A stretch of DNA of 34,175 bases from a bacterium HR37 (GTDB lineage Bacteria > Desulfobacterota_D > UBA1144 > Nemesobacterales > CSP1-2), in NCBI GenBank assembly GCA_002898375.1, contig BEIN01000025.1, positions 1 through 34,175 on the forward strand, written 5' to 3'. The stretch's first letter is position 1. Each line of letters opens with the position of its first letter. Both the position numbers and the translations under genes were made by a program. Of this stretch, positions 7,721-16,063 are shown piece by piece. The notes below the pieces were generated by a model. It was not told the origin of the DNA and ran no database searches. It saw only the letters and a list, made by a program, of their open reading frames with translations.

Positions 7721-7800
7721 ATTCCATATCCGGACGGAGTGAAAACCACGGTTCCTCAAGTATAATATATTATCATCCAGATCCCGCAAAAATTACCTCT

Positions 7801-8736
7801 ATGAAGCCTGAACTTGCTTCACCAAATGTGTTATGGACTCTTGGCTCCATACTTTCTCTCCTGGCTCTGGCAACGGTTTCCAAAAGGATAGTACAGCGAA
7901 TAAATCCCAAGATTGACCTCAGCTTACCGGCTCACTACATTAATACCTGGTGGATTATAGTAATCCCCCTTGCTCTGGCAATAGCTGCAAGTAAAAGACT
8001 CTCTATAATCCTCTTTGCCTTCGTAAGCTTTATGACCCTTAAAGAGTTCTTCTCTATTATCCCTATACGAAGAACCGACCGTAGGGTGCTTTTCTGGGCT
8101 TATCTTACAATCCCCGTTCAATACTACTGGATCTCAAAGGACTGGTTTGAAATGTTTGTTATCTTTATTCCGGTAATTGTCTTTCTAATTCTACCTATAC
8201 GGGTAATCCTTATAGGCGATATATCTGGTCTTGTTAAAACAACCGGTGTTATCCAGTGGGGTTTAATGACCACAGTTTTTGGAATCAGCCACCTTGCATA
8301 CCTTCTAGTACTACCCCCCAAATACAACCCCAATGGTGGTGGAGCAGGTTTTGTCCTTTACCTTATCCTCTTAAACCAGCTAAATGATATAGCACACACT
8401 ATATTTGGAAAGGTTCTCGGGCACCTAAGTGTCTTCCCAAATTTAAGATCCCAGAAGACATACGAAGGACTGGTTTTTGCAACCTCGCTAACGGTATTTT
8501 TATCCCTGCTTCTATCCCAGGTGTTAACCCCTCTTACCCGTATTGAATCGGTGCTTGCCGGGCTTGTAATCGGCCTAGGGGGGGTTATCGGAGACGCCAT
8601 AATGTCAGGACTAAAACAAGATTTGGGAATAAAGCAGAATAACAGCAACGAACAGACGTACACAAGAATCCTTGATAATATGGATAGCCTTATGTATACA
8701 GCACCACTTTTCTTTTATTTCTTAAAGATTACCTAG
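7801..8736 (+). CDS. CdsA-like phosphatidate cytidylyltransferase
   Basis: A 311-residue multi-pass membrane protein with about eight hydrophobic segments. The C-terminal region GDAIMSGLKQDLGIKQ...RILDNMDSLMYTAPLFFY is the CDP-diglyceride synthase signature in variant form. The S-x2-K-R of standard CdsA reads SGLKQ, and the HGGxxDRxD part reads RILDNMDS. CdsA makes CDP-diacylglycerol from phosphatidic acid and CTP at the inner membrane. The downstream acyltransferase starts 1 base after the stop, and it would supply phosphatidic acid, which supports the phospholipid role. The ATG at 7801 has a poor ribosome binding site. The weakened signature leaves room for a related cytidylyltransferase. 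Confidence 0.8.
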   Translation: MKPELASPNVLWTLGSILSLLALATVSKRIVQRINPKIDLSLPAHYINTWWIIVIPLALAIAASKRLSIILFAFVSFMTLKEFFSIIPIRRTDRRVLFWAYLTIPVQYYWISKDWFEMFVIFIPVIVFLILPIRVILIGDISGLVKTTGVIQWGLMTTVFGISHLAYLLVLPPKYNPNGGGAGFVLYLILLNQLNDIAHTIFGKVLGHLSVFPNLRSQKTYEGLVFATSLTVFLSLLLSQVLTPLTRIESVLAGLVIGLGGVIGDAIMSGLKQDLGIKQNNSNEQTYTRILDNMDSLMYTAPLFFYFLKIT

Positions 8737-8737
8737 T

Positions 8738-9382
8738 ATGAGCACGGTTTTGCGTTATCTGTTTTTTATCTTTATAGTAAAGCCCCTTGTTCTAATTGGC
8801 TTGGGACTAAACGTCTACAACCGCCAACGTCTTCCAAGTAAAGGTCCTGCAATTATAGTAGCAAACCATAACAGCCATCTCGACACACTTGTGCTCATTA
8901 CCCTATTTCCCCTAAAGCTTCTCAAAAACATTCGGCCTGTAGGAGCTGCAGATTACTTCCTCAGGAATAGATTTCTTTCCTGGTTTGCACTTAAGATCAT
9001 AGGTATTATACCAATATACCGTGAGGTCTGCCCGGGAACAAAAAGGAACCCTCTTACCCACATATCAGCTGCCCTTGAAAGGGGGGATATCTTGATCTTC
9101 TACCCTGAGGGAACAAGGGGTCAGCCCGAAAAGCTTCAATCCTTTAAAACCGGGATAGCCCACATTGCAAAACGCCATCCTCAAGTCCCAATAATCCCTG
9201 TATTTATACACGGACTGGGTAAGGTACTGCCCAAGGGAGAGGCACTTCTGGTACCATTTATATGCGATGTTGTTGTCGGAGAGCATATAAGGTGGGAGGG
9301 AAGCAAAGAGGCTTTTATGAATAAACTGAGCTCAACAATGAAAGAGCTTGCCTTCAAAATAAGCTTTCCCGCATGGGAATAG
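8738..9382 (+). CDS. PlsC-like 1-acyl-glycerol-3-phosphate acyltransferase
   Basis: A 214-residue membrane-associated acyltransferase. Motif I is NHNSHLD (H44, D49), the catalytic H-x4-D. Motif III is FYPEGTRG at about 121-128, which binds the glycerol phosphate, and a later VPIIPVFIHG block matches motif IV. A hydrophobic N-terminal segment (residues 6-24) anchors it. It is read directly behind the CdsA-like gene, so the two probably perform consecutive steps from lysophosphatidate to CDP-diacylglycerol. It ends 12 bases before the convergent SDR gene. Confidence 0.9.
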   Translation: MSTVLRYLFFIFIVKPLVLIGLGLNVYNRQRLPSKGPAIIVANHNSHLDTLVLITLFPLKLLKNIRPVGAADYFLRNRFLSWFALKIIGIIPIYREVCPGTKRNPLTHISAALERGDILIFYPEGTRGQPEKLQSFKTGIAHIAKRHPQVPIIPVFIHGLGKVLPKGEALLVPFICDVVVGEHIRWEGSKEAFMNKLSSTMKELAFKISFPAWE

Positions 9383-9394
9383 ATAGAGCTGCAT

Positions 9395-10087
9395 TTACTT
9401 CTTTCTTAACTGAAGCCTCTGAGGCCTTAAAACCACCTGAGTAACTACAGTTCCCTCTCTTTGTGATAGTATAAACTCCACTGCCCCTGCCACACATTCA
9501 GGTGTCACGTAGCAGTAAGGGTTGTCCTCAGGTTCAAAGTTTAGTTTATCGTAAAAAGGTGTTTGTGTAATATCAGGGTAAACCGTAACCACCTTAACAC
9601 CGCTTTTTCTTACCTCCTCAAACAAAGAGCTGCTAAACTGATGCAGTCCCGCTTTGGTTGCAGCATAGGCACATCCAAACCTTCCGGGGTGGAGTGCAGT
9701 GATTGAGGCTATGTTAATAACATACCCTTGAGTCTTTCTAAGGCTCCTTAAAGCAAGATGGGTAAGTACAAGTGGAGCAATAAGATTTACTCTAACCATC
9801 TCCTCAATATACTTTGGCTTAATCGTCTCATGCGGACCAAAGTAGCCAACCCCGGCATTGTTTACCAGTATGTATAAATCTTCTCTCTTCAGTATATCCT
9901 CTACAGTTTTAACAAGACCTGCAGAATCGGTAAGGTCACATACAATGGGAACAAAATCCAAATCCTTAAATACCGTTTTTGAAAAGTCTCTGGCTATTCC
10001 GTATACTCTGTGCCCCATCTTAACAAGCCTTTTTGACACACTGAGCCCAATCCCAGACGACGCACCCGTAACAATAGCTACTCCCAT
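9395..10087 (-). CDS. Short-chain dehydrogenase/reductase
   Basis: A 230-residue classical SDR oxidoreductase. The NAD(P)-binding TGASSGIG is at residues 7-14, NNAG at about 76-79, and the catalytic set is N101, S128, Y141 and K145 in YAATK. An Arg (R33) after the second strand suggests NADP(H) preference, which is inference. The ATG at 10087 overlaps the stop of the SPL-like gene by 10 bp, so it is the last gene of the operon that starts at 13423. The substrate is not identifiable. Confidence 0.9.
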   Translation of the reverse strand: MGVAIVTGASSGIGLSVSKRLVKMGHRVYGIARDFSKTVFKDLDFVPIVCDLTDSAGLVKTVEDILKREDLYILVNNAGVGYFGPHETIKPKYIEEMVRVNLIAPLVLTHLALRSLRKTQGYVINIASITALHPGRFGCAYAATKAGLHQFSSSLFEEVRKSGVKVVTVYPDITQTPFYDKLNFEPEDNPYCYVTPECVAGAVEFILSQREGTVVTQVVLRPQRLQLRKK

Positions 10088-11109
10088 ACGGCTATCCTTT
10101 CCTCCGGTATGTACTGGGTTAGCTTTTCAAGCAAAGAAGAAATCATCTCCTTTCTATGCAGTAAAGGATAGCTAACCGTATCACCCCGAACCTCAAAAGG
10201 ATAAAAGAGTATATCGCTGTCCTGTCTAAGCTTCCTTATACGCCTCAGGTAATCTGCGTTCATTCGGAAAACACCCAGACTGACATCGTAAACCTTCTCT
10301 ACCGGGAGATATCTAAATACCTCTTCCATAAAATCGGTATATACGTAGTTCCAGTTCCTTATCCTCAGCACAGGATCAAAGCACAGACGGACCTGCCACC
10401 CATCCTCCATAGCCTCTCTAATAGCCTCGAGACGTCTATCCAGAGACGGTGCACCTTTTTCGTAAACCTCTGCAACCTTCCTTGGAGATAACGTCCATGC
10501 CAGGATAACCCTTGGTGTGGCCTTTAGGTGTTTAATTGCCTTGTAGTTGGCGCTTTTGGTTCTAACCTCAATTAAAAGGTCATCACAGGCATCTGCAAAC
10601 TCAATCCAGTAGGCAGTATAGGGAACCACCGACTCAAAGGCTAGAAGGTCTGTATTGTAGGAAACGCTAAGATAAAGTGGCTCTGATTTGTACTTACGCT
10701 CTGCAACAGCTTTTCTGGTAGCTTCAAAGAAATCCTCCAGGTTTACAAAGAGCACCATATTGGCTGAGGGATACATCCCCTGCAAATAGCAGTAATCACA
10801 GTTATACACACAATTTAACATAAGCGTGTTATAGTAGAAGTTTTTGTACCCGAATCCCTGACTAAAGTCTGAACCCCTATACAGGTAACCCCCTTTCTTA
10901 ACCGCTAAGATAAGCTTTACACTTCTTTTCTGGATCTGAAAGTGCTGGTTTAGACGTCCAAAAACCTCCTTGTAGTCACCAATCCACACTCTTTTTGCAT
11001 TTGGAAACCTCTCCAAGATACGGGTAGAGATTGGGTAACCCAATGCCTCATCCTCTATGTAGATGTGGGAAAACTTACTCATCCAGGAGGAGAGAACGGA
11101 GTTTTTCAA
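10078..11109 (-). CDS. Spore-photoproduct-lyase-like radical SAM protein lacking the catalytic Cys
   Basis: Radical SAM enzyme of the SPL family. The 4Fe-4S motif is C-x3-C-x2-C in LNCVYNCDYCYLQG (C100, C104, C107 from the chosen start), and the N-terminus HIYIEDEALGYP...ILERFP matches SPL. In Bacillus SPL the H-donor Cys141 lies in an S-C-T-S-D block; here the matching block reads SYNTD, with Tyr in place of Cys. Repair of spore photoproduct in its classical form is therefore doubtful. I chose TTG at 11109 because GGGAGAGGA lies 9 bases upstream; GTG at 11136 and ATG at 11082 are alternatives. Its 5' end overlaps the nucleosidase-like gene, which could degrade the 5'-deoxyadenosine made by a radical SAM enzyme. 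Confidence 0.85.
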   Translation of the reverse strand: MKNSVLSSWMSKFSHIYIEDEALGYPISTRILERFPNAKRVWIGDYKEVFGRLNQHFQIQKRSVKLILAVKKGGYLYRGSDFSQGFGYKNFYYNTLMLNCVYNCDYCYLQGMYPSANMVLFVNLEDFFEATRKAVAERKYKSEPLYLSVSYNTDLLAFESVVPYTAYWIEFADACDDLLIEVRTKSANYKAIKHLKATPRVILAWTLSPRKVAEVYEKGAPSLDRRLEAIREAMEDGWQVRLCFDPVLRIRNWNYVYTDFMEEVFRYLPVEKVYDVSLGVFRMNADYLRRIRKLRQDSDILFYPFEVRGDTVSYPLLHRKEMISSLLEKLTQYIPEERIAVWE

Positions 11110-11914
11110 GGTAGTTATTCCTCTCCCTTTTATCACTTACAGAATACTGAAGGTACTGCCTGAGTATCTCTAGGGAACCTTTTTTATGTATTTTATAGCT
11201 TCTTGCCCACTCAATCAACTGATGGTACTGAGAAAAGGTTAACCTAAAATGCATGCTTAATTGCTCTAGAAGGGAATGCTCGTTTGCATCAAGGACATCG
11301 GTTGCCAGGAAAGAACAAAGAGCATCGTAGCTCGATATTATACCGTTTATTGCTTCCATATTACGCTCAACCAAACCGCTTACCTTCGCTTTATTTATAA
11401 CCTCTCCTTCAAGGAAATCGGAAACTATCTTTAAGCAAACGACCTGATGCGGAGAGAGAAAAGTAAGAGCCGCTTCAAAAAAACCAGAGGCCTCCATATC
11501 CACAAGCCCTTTATATTCCTGGGGGAAATCTAACTGGGTTACGGGTTTATCAAAAGTCATGAGTTGAGATTCGGGTAAATTGTGCTCTATAACTATATCG
11601 GGATAATAGCTCCTTCCACTTCCATGGTCTATAACCTTGTTTACAAAGAATAGCTCTCCCAGATTTACTTCTTTAGTGGTGCTTCCACAAATACCTATGT
11701 TAAAGACAACAACATTGTGGGGCTCTTTTTCCTGAGCCAAAAGACTGGCAGTTGCAATAGCGGATCTCATCTTTCCGATTCCACTTACGCAAAGGGAAAC
11801 AGGTTCACCACTATAAAAAGGAATCTTTGCAAACAGGTTGCTCTTTTTAAGATTGAAGAACTCGATAAACGGTTTTGCTTCAGCGTGTAATGCCGTAATT
11901 ATTATCTTCCTCAT
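11075..11914 (-). CDS. MTA/SAH-nucleosidase-like phosphorylase-superfamily protein with extra C-terminal domain
   Basis: Residues 1-200 fit the PNP_UDP_1 fold: MRKIIITALHAEAKP with E12, GIGKMRSA, FNIGICGS (72-78), DMEASGFF with M140/E141, and KIVSDF with D166. E12, the Met-Glu pair and this Asp correspond to the catalytic residues of MTA/SAH nucleosidase, so hydrolysis of MTA, SAH or 5'-deoxyadenosine is likely. Residues about 200-279 form an additional charged helical region that standard MtnN (about 230 residues) lacks. It sits 12 bases after the acyl-CoA synthetase stop and overlaps the SPL-like gene. HpnG, the hopanoid-linked phosphorylase, belongs to the same superfamily and is the other possibility. 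Confidence 0.8.
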   Translation of the reverse strand: MRKIIITALHAEAKPFIEFFNLKKSNLFAKIPFYSGEPVSLCVSGIGKMRSAIATASLLAQEKEPHNVVVFNIGICGSTTKEVNLGELFFVNKVIDHGSGRSYYPDIVIEHNLPESQLMTFDKPVTQLDFPQEYKGLVDMEASGFFEAALTFLSPHQVVCLKIVSDFLEGEVINKAKVSGLVERNMEAINGIISSYDALCSFLATDVLDANEHSLLEQLSMHFRLTFSQYHQLIEWARSYKIHKKGSLEILRQYLQYSVSDKRERNNYLEKLRSLLLDE

Positions 11915-11926
11915 ACCCCATACCCT

Positions 11927-13423
11927 TTATCCAGATACCGTAAACAGGGTCACTATATCAGGCTTTACAACCTTGCCCATTGCATTGCGAGGCAATTCCT
12001 TAAGAACAAGCATTCTGGAGGGAATCTTATATACAGCCAGACGTTCCTTTGCCCAACTTCGTAGGGAATCAAGATCTAATGTACACCCCTCCTTAAGTAC
12101 TATAGCAGCACACACCCTCTCTCCCCATTGAGCATCTCTAACCCCAACAACCGCACACTCCTTTATGAAAGGATGAGCCCTAAGAACATCTTCTACCTCA
12201 AGTGCTGAGACCTTGTATCCTCCAGTTTTTATAATATCCACACTCTTTCTTCCCAAGATGCGGTAAACACCGTTTTCCTCTAAAGCAATATCTCCTGTAC
12301 AAAACCAGCCATCTTTAAAGGCCTTTTGGGTAGCATCAGGATCCTTCCAGTACTCAAGAAACACTCCTGGCCCCCTAACCTGTATTTCCCCCGGGGTTCC
12401 TTCTCTAACCTCTTTACCATCATCATCAACCAGCCTAATTTTAACACCAGGAAGGGGTCTTCCCACGTATCCAGGAATCCTCTTACCATAAAGAGGATTT
12501 GAAAGAGCCATCCCTATCTCCGTCATACCATATCGCTCAAGAAGCATATGACCACTTATGCTTTTCCACCTGTTGAAGGTACTGACGGGTAAAGGAGCGG
12601 ATCCGGAAACCATAAGACGCAGCTTAGAGCAGCTCTCAGACATCTTTTTCTTCTCCTCCGGAGAGGCAGAATCCCAAAATGCTATGAGTTTTTCATAGAT
12701 AGTTGGAACTGCCATAAAAAGCGTTATTCTTCCTGACATAAAACGTGACCATACCTCCGCCGCACTAAACCTTGGAAGCATCTCACAGGTAGCTCCAGAC
12801 CACAGCGCACACGTAAGCGCATTTATGATACCGTGTACATGATGTAGGGGTAACACATGAAGTATGTGATCATCCTCAGTCCACCCCCAGGCCGAAACGA
12901 GCGTAACAACTTGGGCCTCTATATTTTTATGCGTGGTTACAACCCCTTTGGGTTTGCTTGTTGTCCCGCTTGTATAAACAATCATTGCTCGTCTGCTGGG
13001 TTCAACTTGGGGTAGCAAACTCCGTTTTTTGTAACTTATAGCATCCGTAGTTAGAAGCAATCTTATATTCCTGGAACGCATCACAGGTTGAATCCTCTCC
13101 TTAAAATCCGGATGCACAACGACTATCTGTGCCTCAGAGTTATCAACCACATACTCGATTTCAGGTAGTGGATAGAAAACGGATATAGGAACAGCTATTC
13201 CACCAGCACGCCATATTCCCCATTGGGTGGCAACATACTGAAATCCTGAAGGAACCAAAAAAGCAACTCGTGCCTCACATAAATCCTCAAGCCCACCTAA
13301 AAGGCATGCAGCAACCCTTGAAGAAGCATCTAAAAGCTCCCTATAAGTATAGCTTCCCTGGTTATCTAAAATCGCAACCCTTTCCCCGTATTTACCCGCT
13401 CGTTTAATCAACTCCATACACAT
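11927..13423 (-). CDS. AMP-dependent acyl-CoA synthetase, malonyl-CoA synthetase (MatB/ACSF3)-like
   Basis: Adenylate-forming enzyme of about 498 residues. The ATP-binding loop is YTSGTTSKPKG, then LPLHHVHGIINAL, the core LLERYGMTEIGMALSNPL, GDIALEENGVYRILGR, DIIKTGGYKVSALEVE, and the C-terminal lysine motif PRNAMGKVVK. The HHVHG, VSGSAPLPV and ERYGMTEIGMALSNP blocks are particularly close to malonyl-CoA synthetases of the ACSF3/MatB group, so activation of malonate or a methyl-malonate to its CoA ester is the best guess. The start could be GTG at 13435, ATG at 13423 or ATG at 13417; I took the first ATG. It heads a four-gene operon. Confidence 0.85.
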   Translation of the reverse strand: MCMELIKRAGKYGERVAILDNQGSYTYRELLDASSRVAACLLGGLEDLCEARVAFLVPSGFQYVATQWGIWRAGGIAVPISVFYPLPEIEYVVDNSEAQIVVVHPDFKERIQPVMRSRNIRLLLTTDAISYKKRSLLPQVEPSRRAMIVYTSGTTSKPKGVVTTHKNIEAQVVTLVSAWGWTEDDHILHVLPLHHVHGIINALTCALWSGATCEMLPRFSAAEVWSRFMSGRITLFMAVPTIYEKLIAFWDSASPEEKKKMSESCSKLRLMVSGSAPLPVSTFNRWKSISGHMLLERYGMTEIGMALSNPLYGKRIPGYVGRPLPGVKIRLVDDDGKEVREGTPGEIQVRGPGVFLEYWKDPDATQKAFKDGWFCTGDIALEENGVYRILGRKSVDIIKTGGYKVSALEVEDVLRAHPFIKECAVVGVRDAQWGERVCAAIVLKEGCTLDLDSLRSWAKERLAVYKIPSRMLVLKELPRNAMGKVVKPDIVTLFTVSG

Positions 13424-13583
13424 GATATTACCCACTTAAAAGAATACACGAATCTGGGGTTAAACTGAACATACATAACGTATCTTCCCATGTAGAAGAA
13501 CCCCAAGAACAGTAATGGAGTAATTACCCGACAATACATACATTATAAAATAGGAAAACCACACAAAAGGGAGGGAGATAAGA

Positions 13584-13886
13584 ATGAAGATCCTTATAGT
13601 AACACACGATGAAGTAAAGCCCTGGCAGGTAAAGAAACTAAGAAGGCTATTTGAACCTGAGGAGATTAAAGCTGTTTTTTCATCCTCTAGCAGTGGGGTA
13701 TCAACAGACATAATTGAAGACCAGATACTTCAGGGTGGAGCTGTAGCATTTACCCATCCTGATAAGGATTGGTTGGGTGTAGCCGTTGCTGTGCTAAACA
13801 CTGCAATGTCTGGCAAAGGTATGGTACTTGCTTTCTCAGGGAAGAAGATCATAAAGATTACAAACGGTGTTATATCGAAGCACTGA
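13584..13886 (+). CDS. 100-residue orphan protein
   Basis: A well-formed gene: GGGAGGGAGAT lies just upstream of the ATG at 13584, and a TATAAA box lies near 13540. The product has an N-terminal beta strand MKILIVTHDE, a charged helix (VKKLRRLFEPEEIK), a serine-rich stretch SSSSSG, and a C-terminal strand pair around MVLAFSGKKIIKI. No signal peptide or membrane segment is evident. I recognise no family; the alternating layout suggests a small alpha/beta protein. Its last 17 bases overlap the convergent membrane hydrolase gene. Confidence 0.65.
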   Translation: MKILIVTHDEVKPWQVKKLRRLFEPEEIKAVFSSSSSGVSTDIIEDQILQGGAVAFTHPDKDWLGVAVAVLNTAMSGKGMVLAFSGKKIIKITNGVISKH

Positions 13887-14544
13887 ACCCAGATGTTTTA
13901 ATCCGTGTTTCCTCTACCTTCACAAGAAGCAGTATAATCAGGTAAATGATTACAGAGCCAAAGACGTGCCAGAGAAAGTGGGTACCTACAGGTAACACCT
14001 TACAGACCATAAAATCCATTGAACGGAAGAAGAGTGCAACCACGGATAAAAGCACAATAAAGAGCACATAGATGAAAACTTCGGGAAACCTCTTTGTGAG
14101 AGCAACACATATAAAAACTCCAGAAACCATAACAGCCAGATACCGCATAGAGCCGTTAAGCGAAGGAAGGGCTTCCAAAAGAAAAGGAATCTCAATTGAG
14201 GCAATCAAAAAAAGCACCCCCCATACAAACACCCTGTTTCTTACAATCCTGCTTAACATATAAAAGTACGATAAGAAAACAAAAAACGTAATTGGCACGG
14301 TGTCAGCAAGGTTTGAAAGCACATTGGGTATGCTGTGCCAAGTGACACTTCCAAAACCGATCCCGGCAACCACATATGGAAGTATACAGATTAACCTGTT
14401 TTTAACCCTCCGCCTTCTTAAAAGCCTATAGGAAAAAAAAGCCGAAGCAAAGAAGACGAGACTTGAAGCGGTATTTACCGGTTGAAAACTACCACGCTCA
14501 CAGTAAACGGGCAGGTTTTCTCTAAATGCCTCTAATAAGCCCAT
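13870..14544 (-). CDS. CREST/ceramidase-type membrane hydrolase
   Basis: A 224-residue membrane protein with about seven hydrophobic segments. It shows the conserved layout of the alkaline ceramidase/CREST superfamily: CERGSFQPVNTASSL at the N-terminus, then S66 and H70 (GSVTWHS), D81 (LADTVP), and a C-terminal GTHFLWH with H189 and H193. In this superfamily the three His, the Asp and the Ser coordinate zinc for amide or lipid hydrolysis. The actual substrate in bacteria is unknown and may be a lipid. It is divergent from the HpnR-like gene, with 67 bp between them. Confidence 0.8.
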   Translation of the reverse strand: MGLLEAFRENLPVYCERGSFQPVNTASSLVFFASAFFSYRLLRRRRVKNRLICILPYVVAGIGFGSVTWHSIPNVLSNLADTVPITFFVFLSYFYMLSRIVRNRVFVWGVLFLIASIEIPFLLEALPSLNGSMRYLAVMVSGVFICVALTKRFPEVFIYVLFIVLLSVVALFFRSMDFMVCKVLPVGTHFLWHVFGSVIIYLIILLLVKVEETRIKTSGFSASI

Positions 14545-14574
14545 CTAAATATATATACAGATTGTTCCCTTTAT

Positions 14575-14603
14575 TTGACAAATATGTTAGTTTATCTTAA
14601 AGA
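14575..14603 (+). promoter_or_regulatory. Candidate promoter of the HpnR-like gene
   Basis: A consensus TTGACA at 14575-14580 is followed after 17 bases by TAAAGA, just before the ribosome binding site AAAGAGGT and the ATG at 14612. The -35 is perfect but the -10 is poor and very close to the start. Confidence 0.4.
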
Positions 14604-14611
14604 GGTAGCGG

Positions 14612-16024
14612 ATGAGGGTTCTTTTGGTGCAACCCCCTCAGGGGACAAGTTTTGGGATAAGTAAGATAGTTACAACCGAACCCCTGGGCCTGGAATCAAT
14701 AGCCTCTCCCATGCTACTTAACGGGCACGAGGTTCGAATAATAGACCTAAAGGTAGAAAATCCCCTAAGGCTGGATGAAGAACTAAAAAGGTTCTTCCCG
14801 GATGCAGTTGGGATAAGTTGCTCTTTTACAACAGATGTCTATCCCTCACTGGGTATAGCAGACCACGTAAAGAGCTACAGTAAAAGTACCTTTGTGTTTG
14901 TAGGTGGGCATCATGCTTCCCTGCTTCCCTCTGACCTGCTTACACCTTCGGTTGACGCAGTTGTAATCGGGGAAGGAGAAGAAACAGGGGTAGAGCTTGT
15001 AGATCAACTGGAAAGAGGAGATGATCCCAGTAGGGTAAAAGGGGTTATGACACACCAAAACAGAGCTTATGGGTTTACCCCCCGTGGACTTGTACGTGAT
15101 ATAAACGAGTTTCCACCGCCTGCAAGACACCTGACACGACACCTCAGGAGAAAATATCATATGGGTTTTGATGCCCCCATGGCCACAATGGAGACCAGCC
15201 GTGGATGTCCTTTTGATTGCAATTTCTGCAGTGTCTGGGTTTTTTTCAATAGAAAAGCAAGGGTTAAATCACCTGAGAAAGCACTTGAGGAGATAGCTGG
15301 TATAGAGGAAAAAGAGATCTTTTTAACAGATGATATAGCCTTTATAAACCGCAAAGAGGCGGAAAGACTTGCAATACTTCTAAAGGAAAACAAAATCAAG
15401 AAAGCCTATACGTGTGAAACAAGGGCAGACCTTATTGTGAGGAATGCAGACCTTATAAAACTATGGAGGGAGGTAGGGCTTAAAAACGTATTTGTAGGGG
15501 TAGAGAAGATCGATGATGAGGGGCTAAAATCTGTAAACAAACGCACAAAGGCATCCACAAACGACAAAGCTTTAGATATTTTAAAGTCCATGGGAATAAA
15601 ACCTATTGCAACCTTTATCGTTGATCCCATGTTTACAGAAGAAGACTTTGACCGCCTGAAAGAGTATGTAATCAAAAACGAACTCATAGCCCCTGCCTAT
15701 ACCATACTCACTCCCCTTCCCGGAACCGAGGTCTATGAAGCCAGGAAAAACGAGCTTATAACCACAAACTATCTGATGTTTGATCTGCTACACGCTGTCC
15801 TCCCTACAAGACTTCCCCTTGAGCGATTTTATGAGCGTTTTGCAGACCTGTATAACCTTGGTCACTTAAATGCAAAACTCAGTCCAAGGTTTATCCTAAG
15901 GCTCCTTAAAAACCTAAAGAGGATGAACCCAGGTATAGCAATAAAGGTCTTTCGTCTTATGAATATGATGAGAAATCCCCAGAGCTACCTTAAAGCCCAT
16001 AGGGAGTTTGGTGTTGGTTGGTAG
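14612..16024 (+). CDS. HpnR-like B12-binding radical SAM protein (hopanoid C-3 methylase family)
   Basis: A 470-residue enzyme. Residues about 1-140 form the cobalamin-binding domain (MRVLLVQPP, EPLGLE, FVGGHHASLLP, VIGEGEE). The radical SAM core carries C199, C203 and C206 in SRGCPFDCNFCSVW. The block PARHLTRHLRRKYHMGF, IDDEGLKSVNKR, FIVDPMFTEEDF and the C-terminal LLHAVLPTRLP strongly resemble HpnR, which transfers a methyl group to C-3 of hopanoids. No squalene-hopene cyclase or other hpn gene is in the window, so the substrate is inferred from similarity only. The ATG follows AAAGAGGTAGC. It converges on merA with a 39-bp gap. Confidence 0.85.
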   Translation: MRVLLVQPPQGTSFGISKIVTTEPLGLESIASPMLLNGHEVRIIDLKVENPLRLDEELKRFFPDAVGISCSFTTDVYPSLGIADHVKSYSKSTFVFVGGHHASLLPSDLLTPSVDAVVIGEGEETGVELVDQLERGDDPSRVKGVMTHQNRAYGFTPRGLVRDINEFPPPARHLTRHLRRKYHMGFDAPMATMETSRGCPFDCNFCSVWVFFNRKARVKSPEKALEEIAGIEEKEIFLTDDIAFINRKEAERLAILLKENKIKKAYTCETRADLIVRNADLIKLWREVGLKNVFVGVEKIDDEGLKSVNKRTKASTNDKALDILKSMGIKPIATFIVDPMFTEEDFDRLKEYVIKNELIAPAYTILTPLPGTEVYEARKNELITTNYLMFDLLHAVLPTRLPLERFYERFADLYNLGHLNAKLSPRFILRLLKNLKRMNPGIAIKVFRLMNMMRNPQSYLKAHREFGVGW

Positions 16025-16063
16025 GGCACGATGAGTGCATTCCTTAAGTTTCTATCTTTATCC

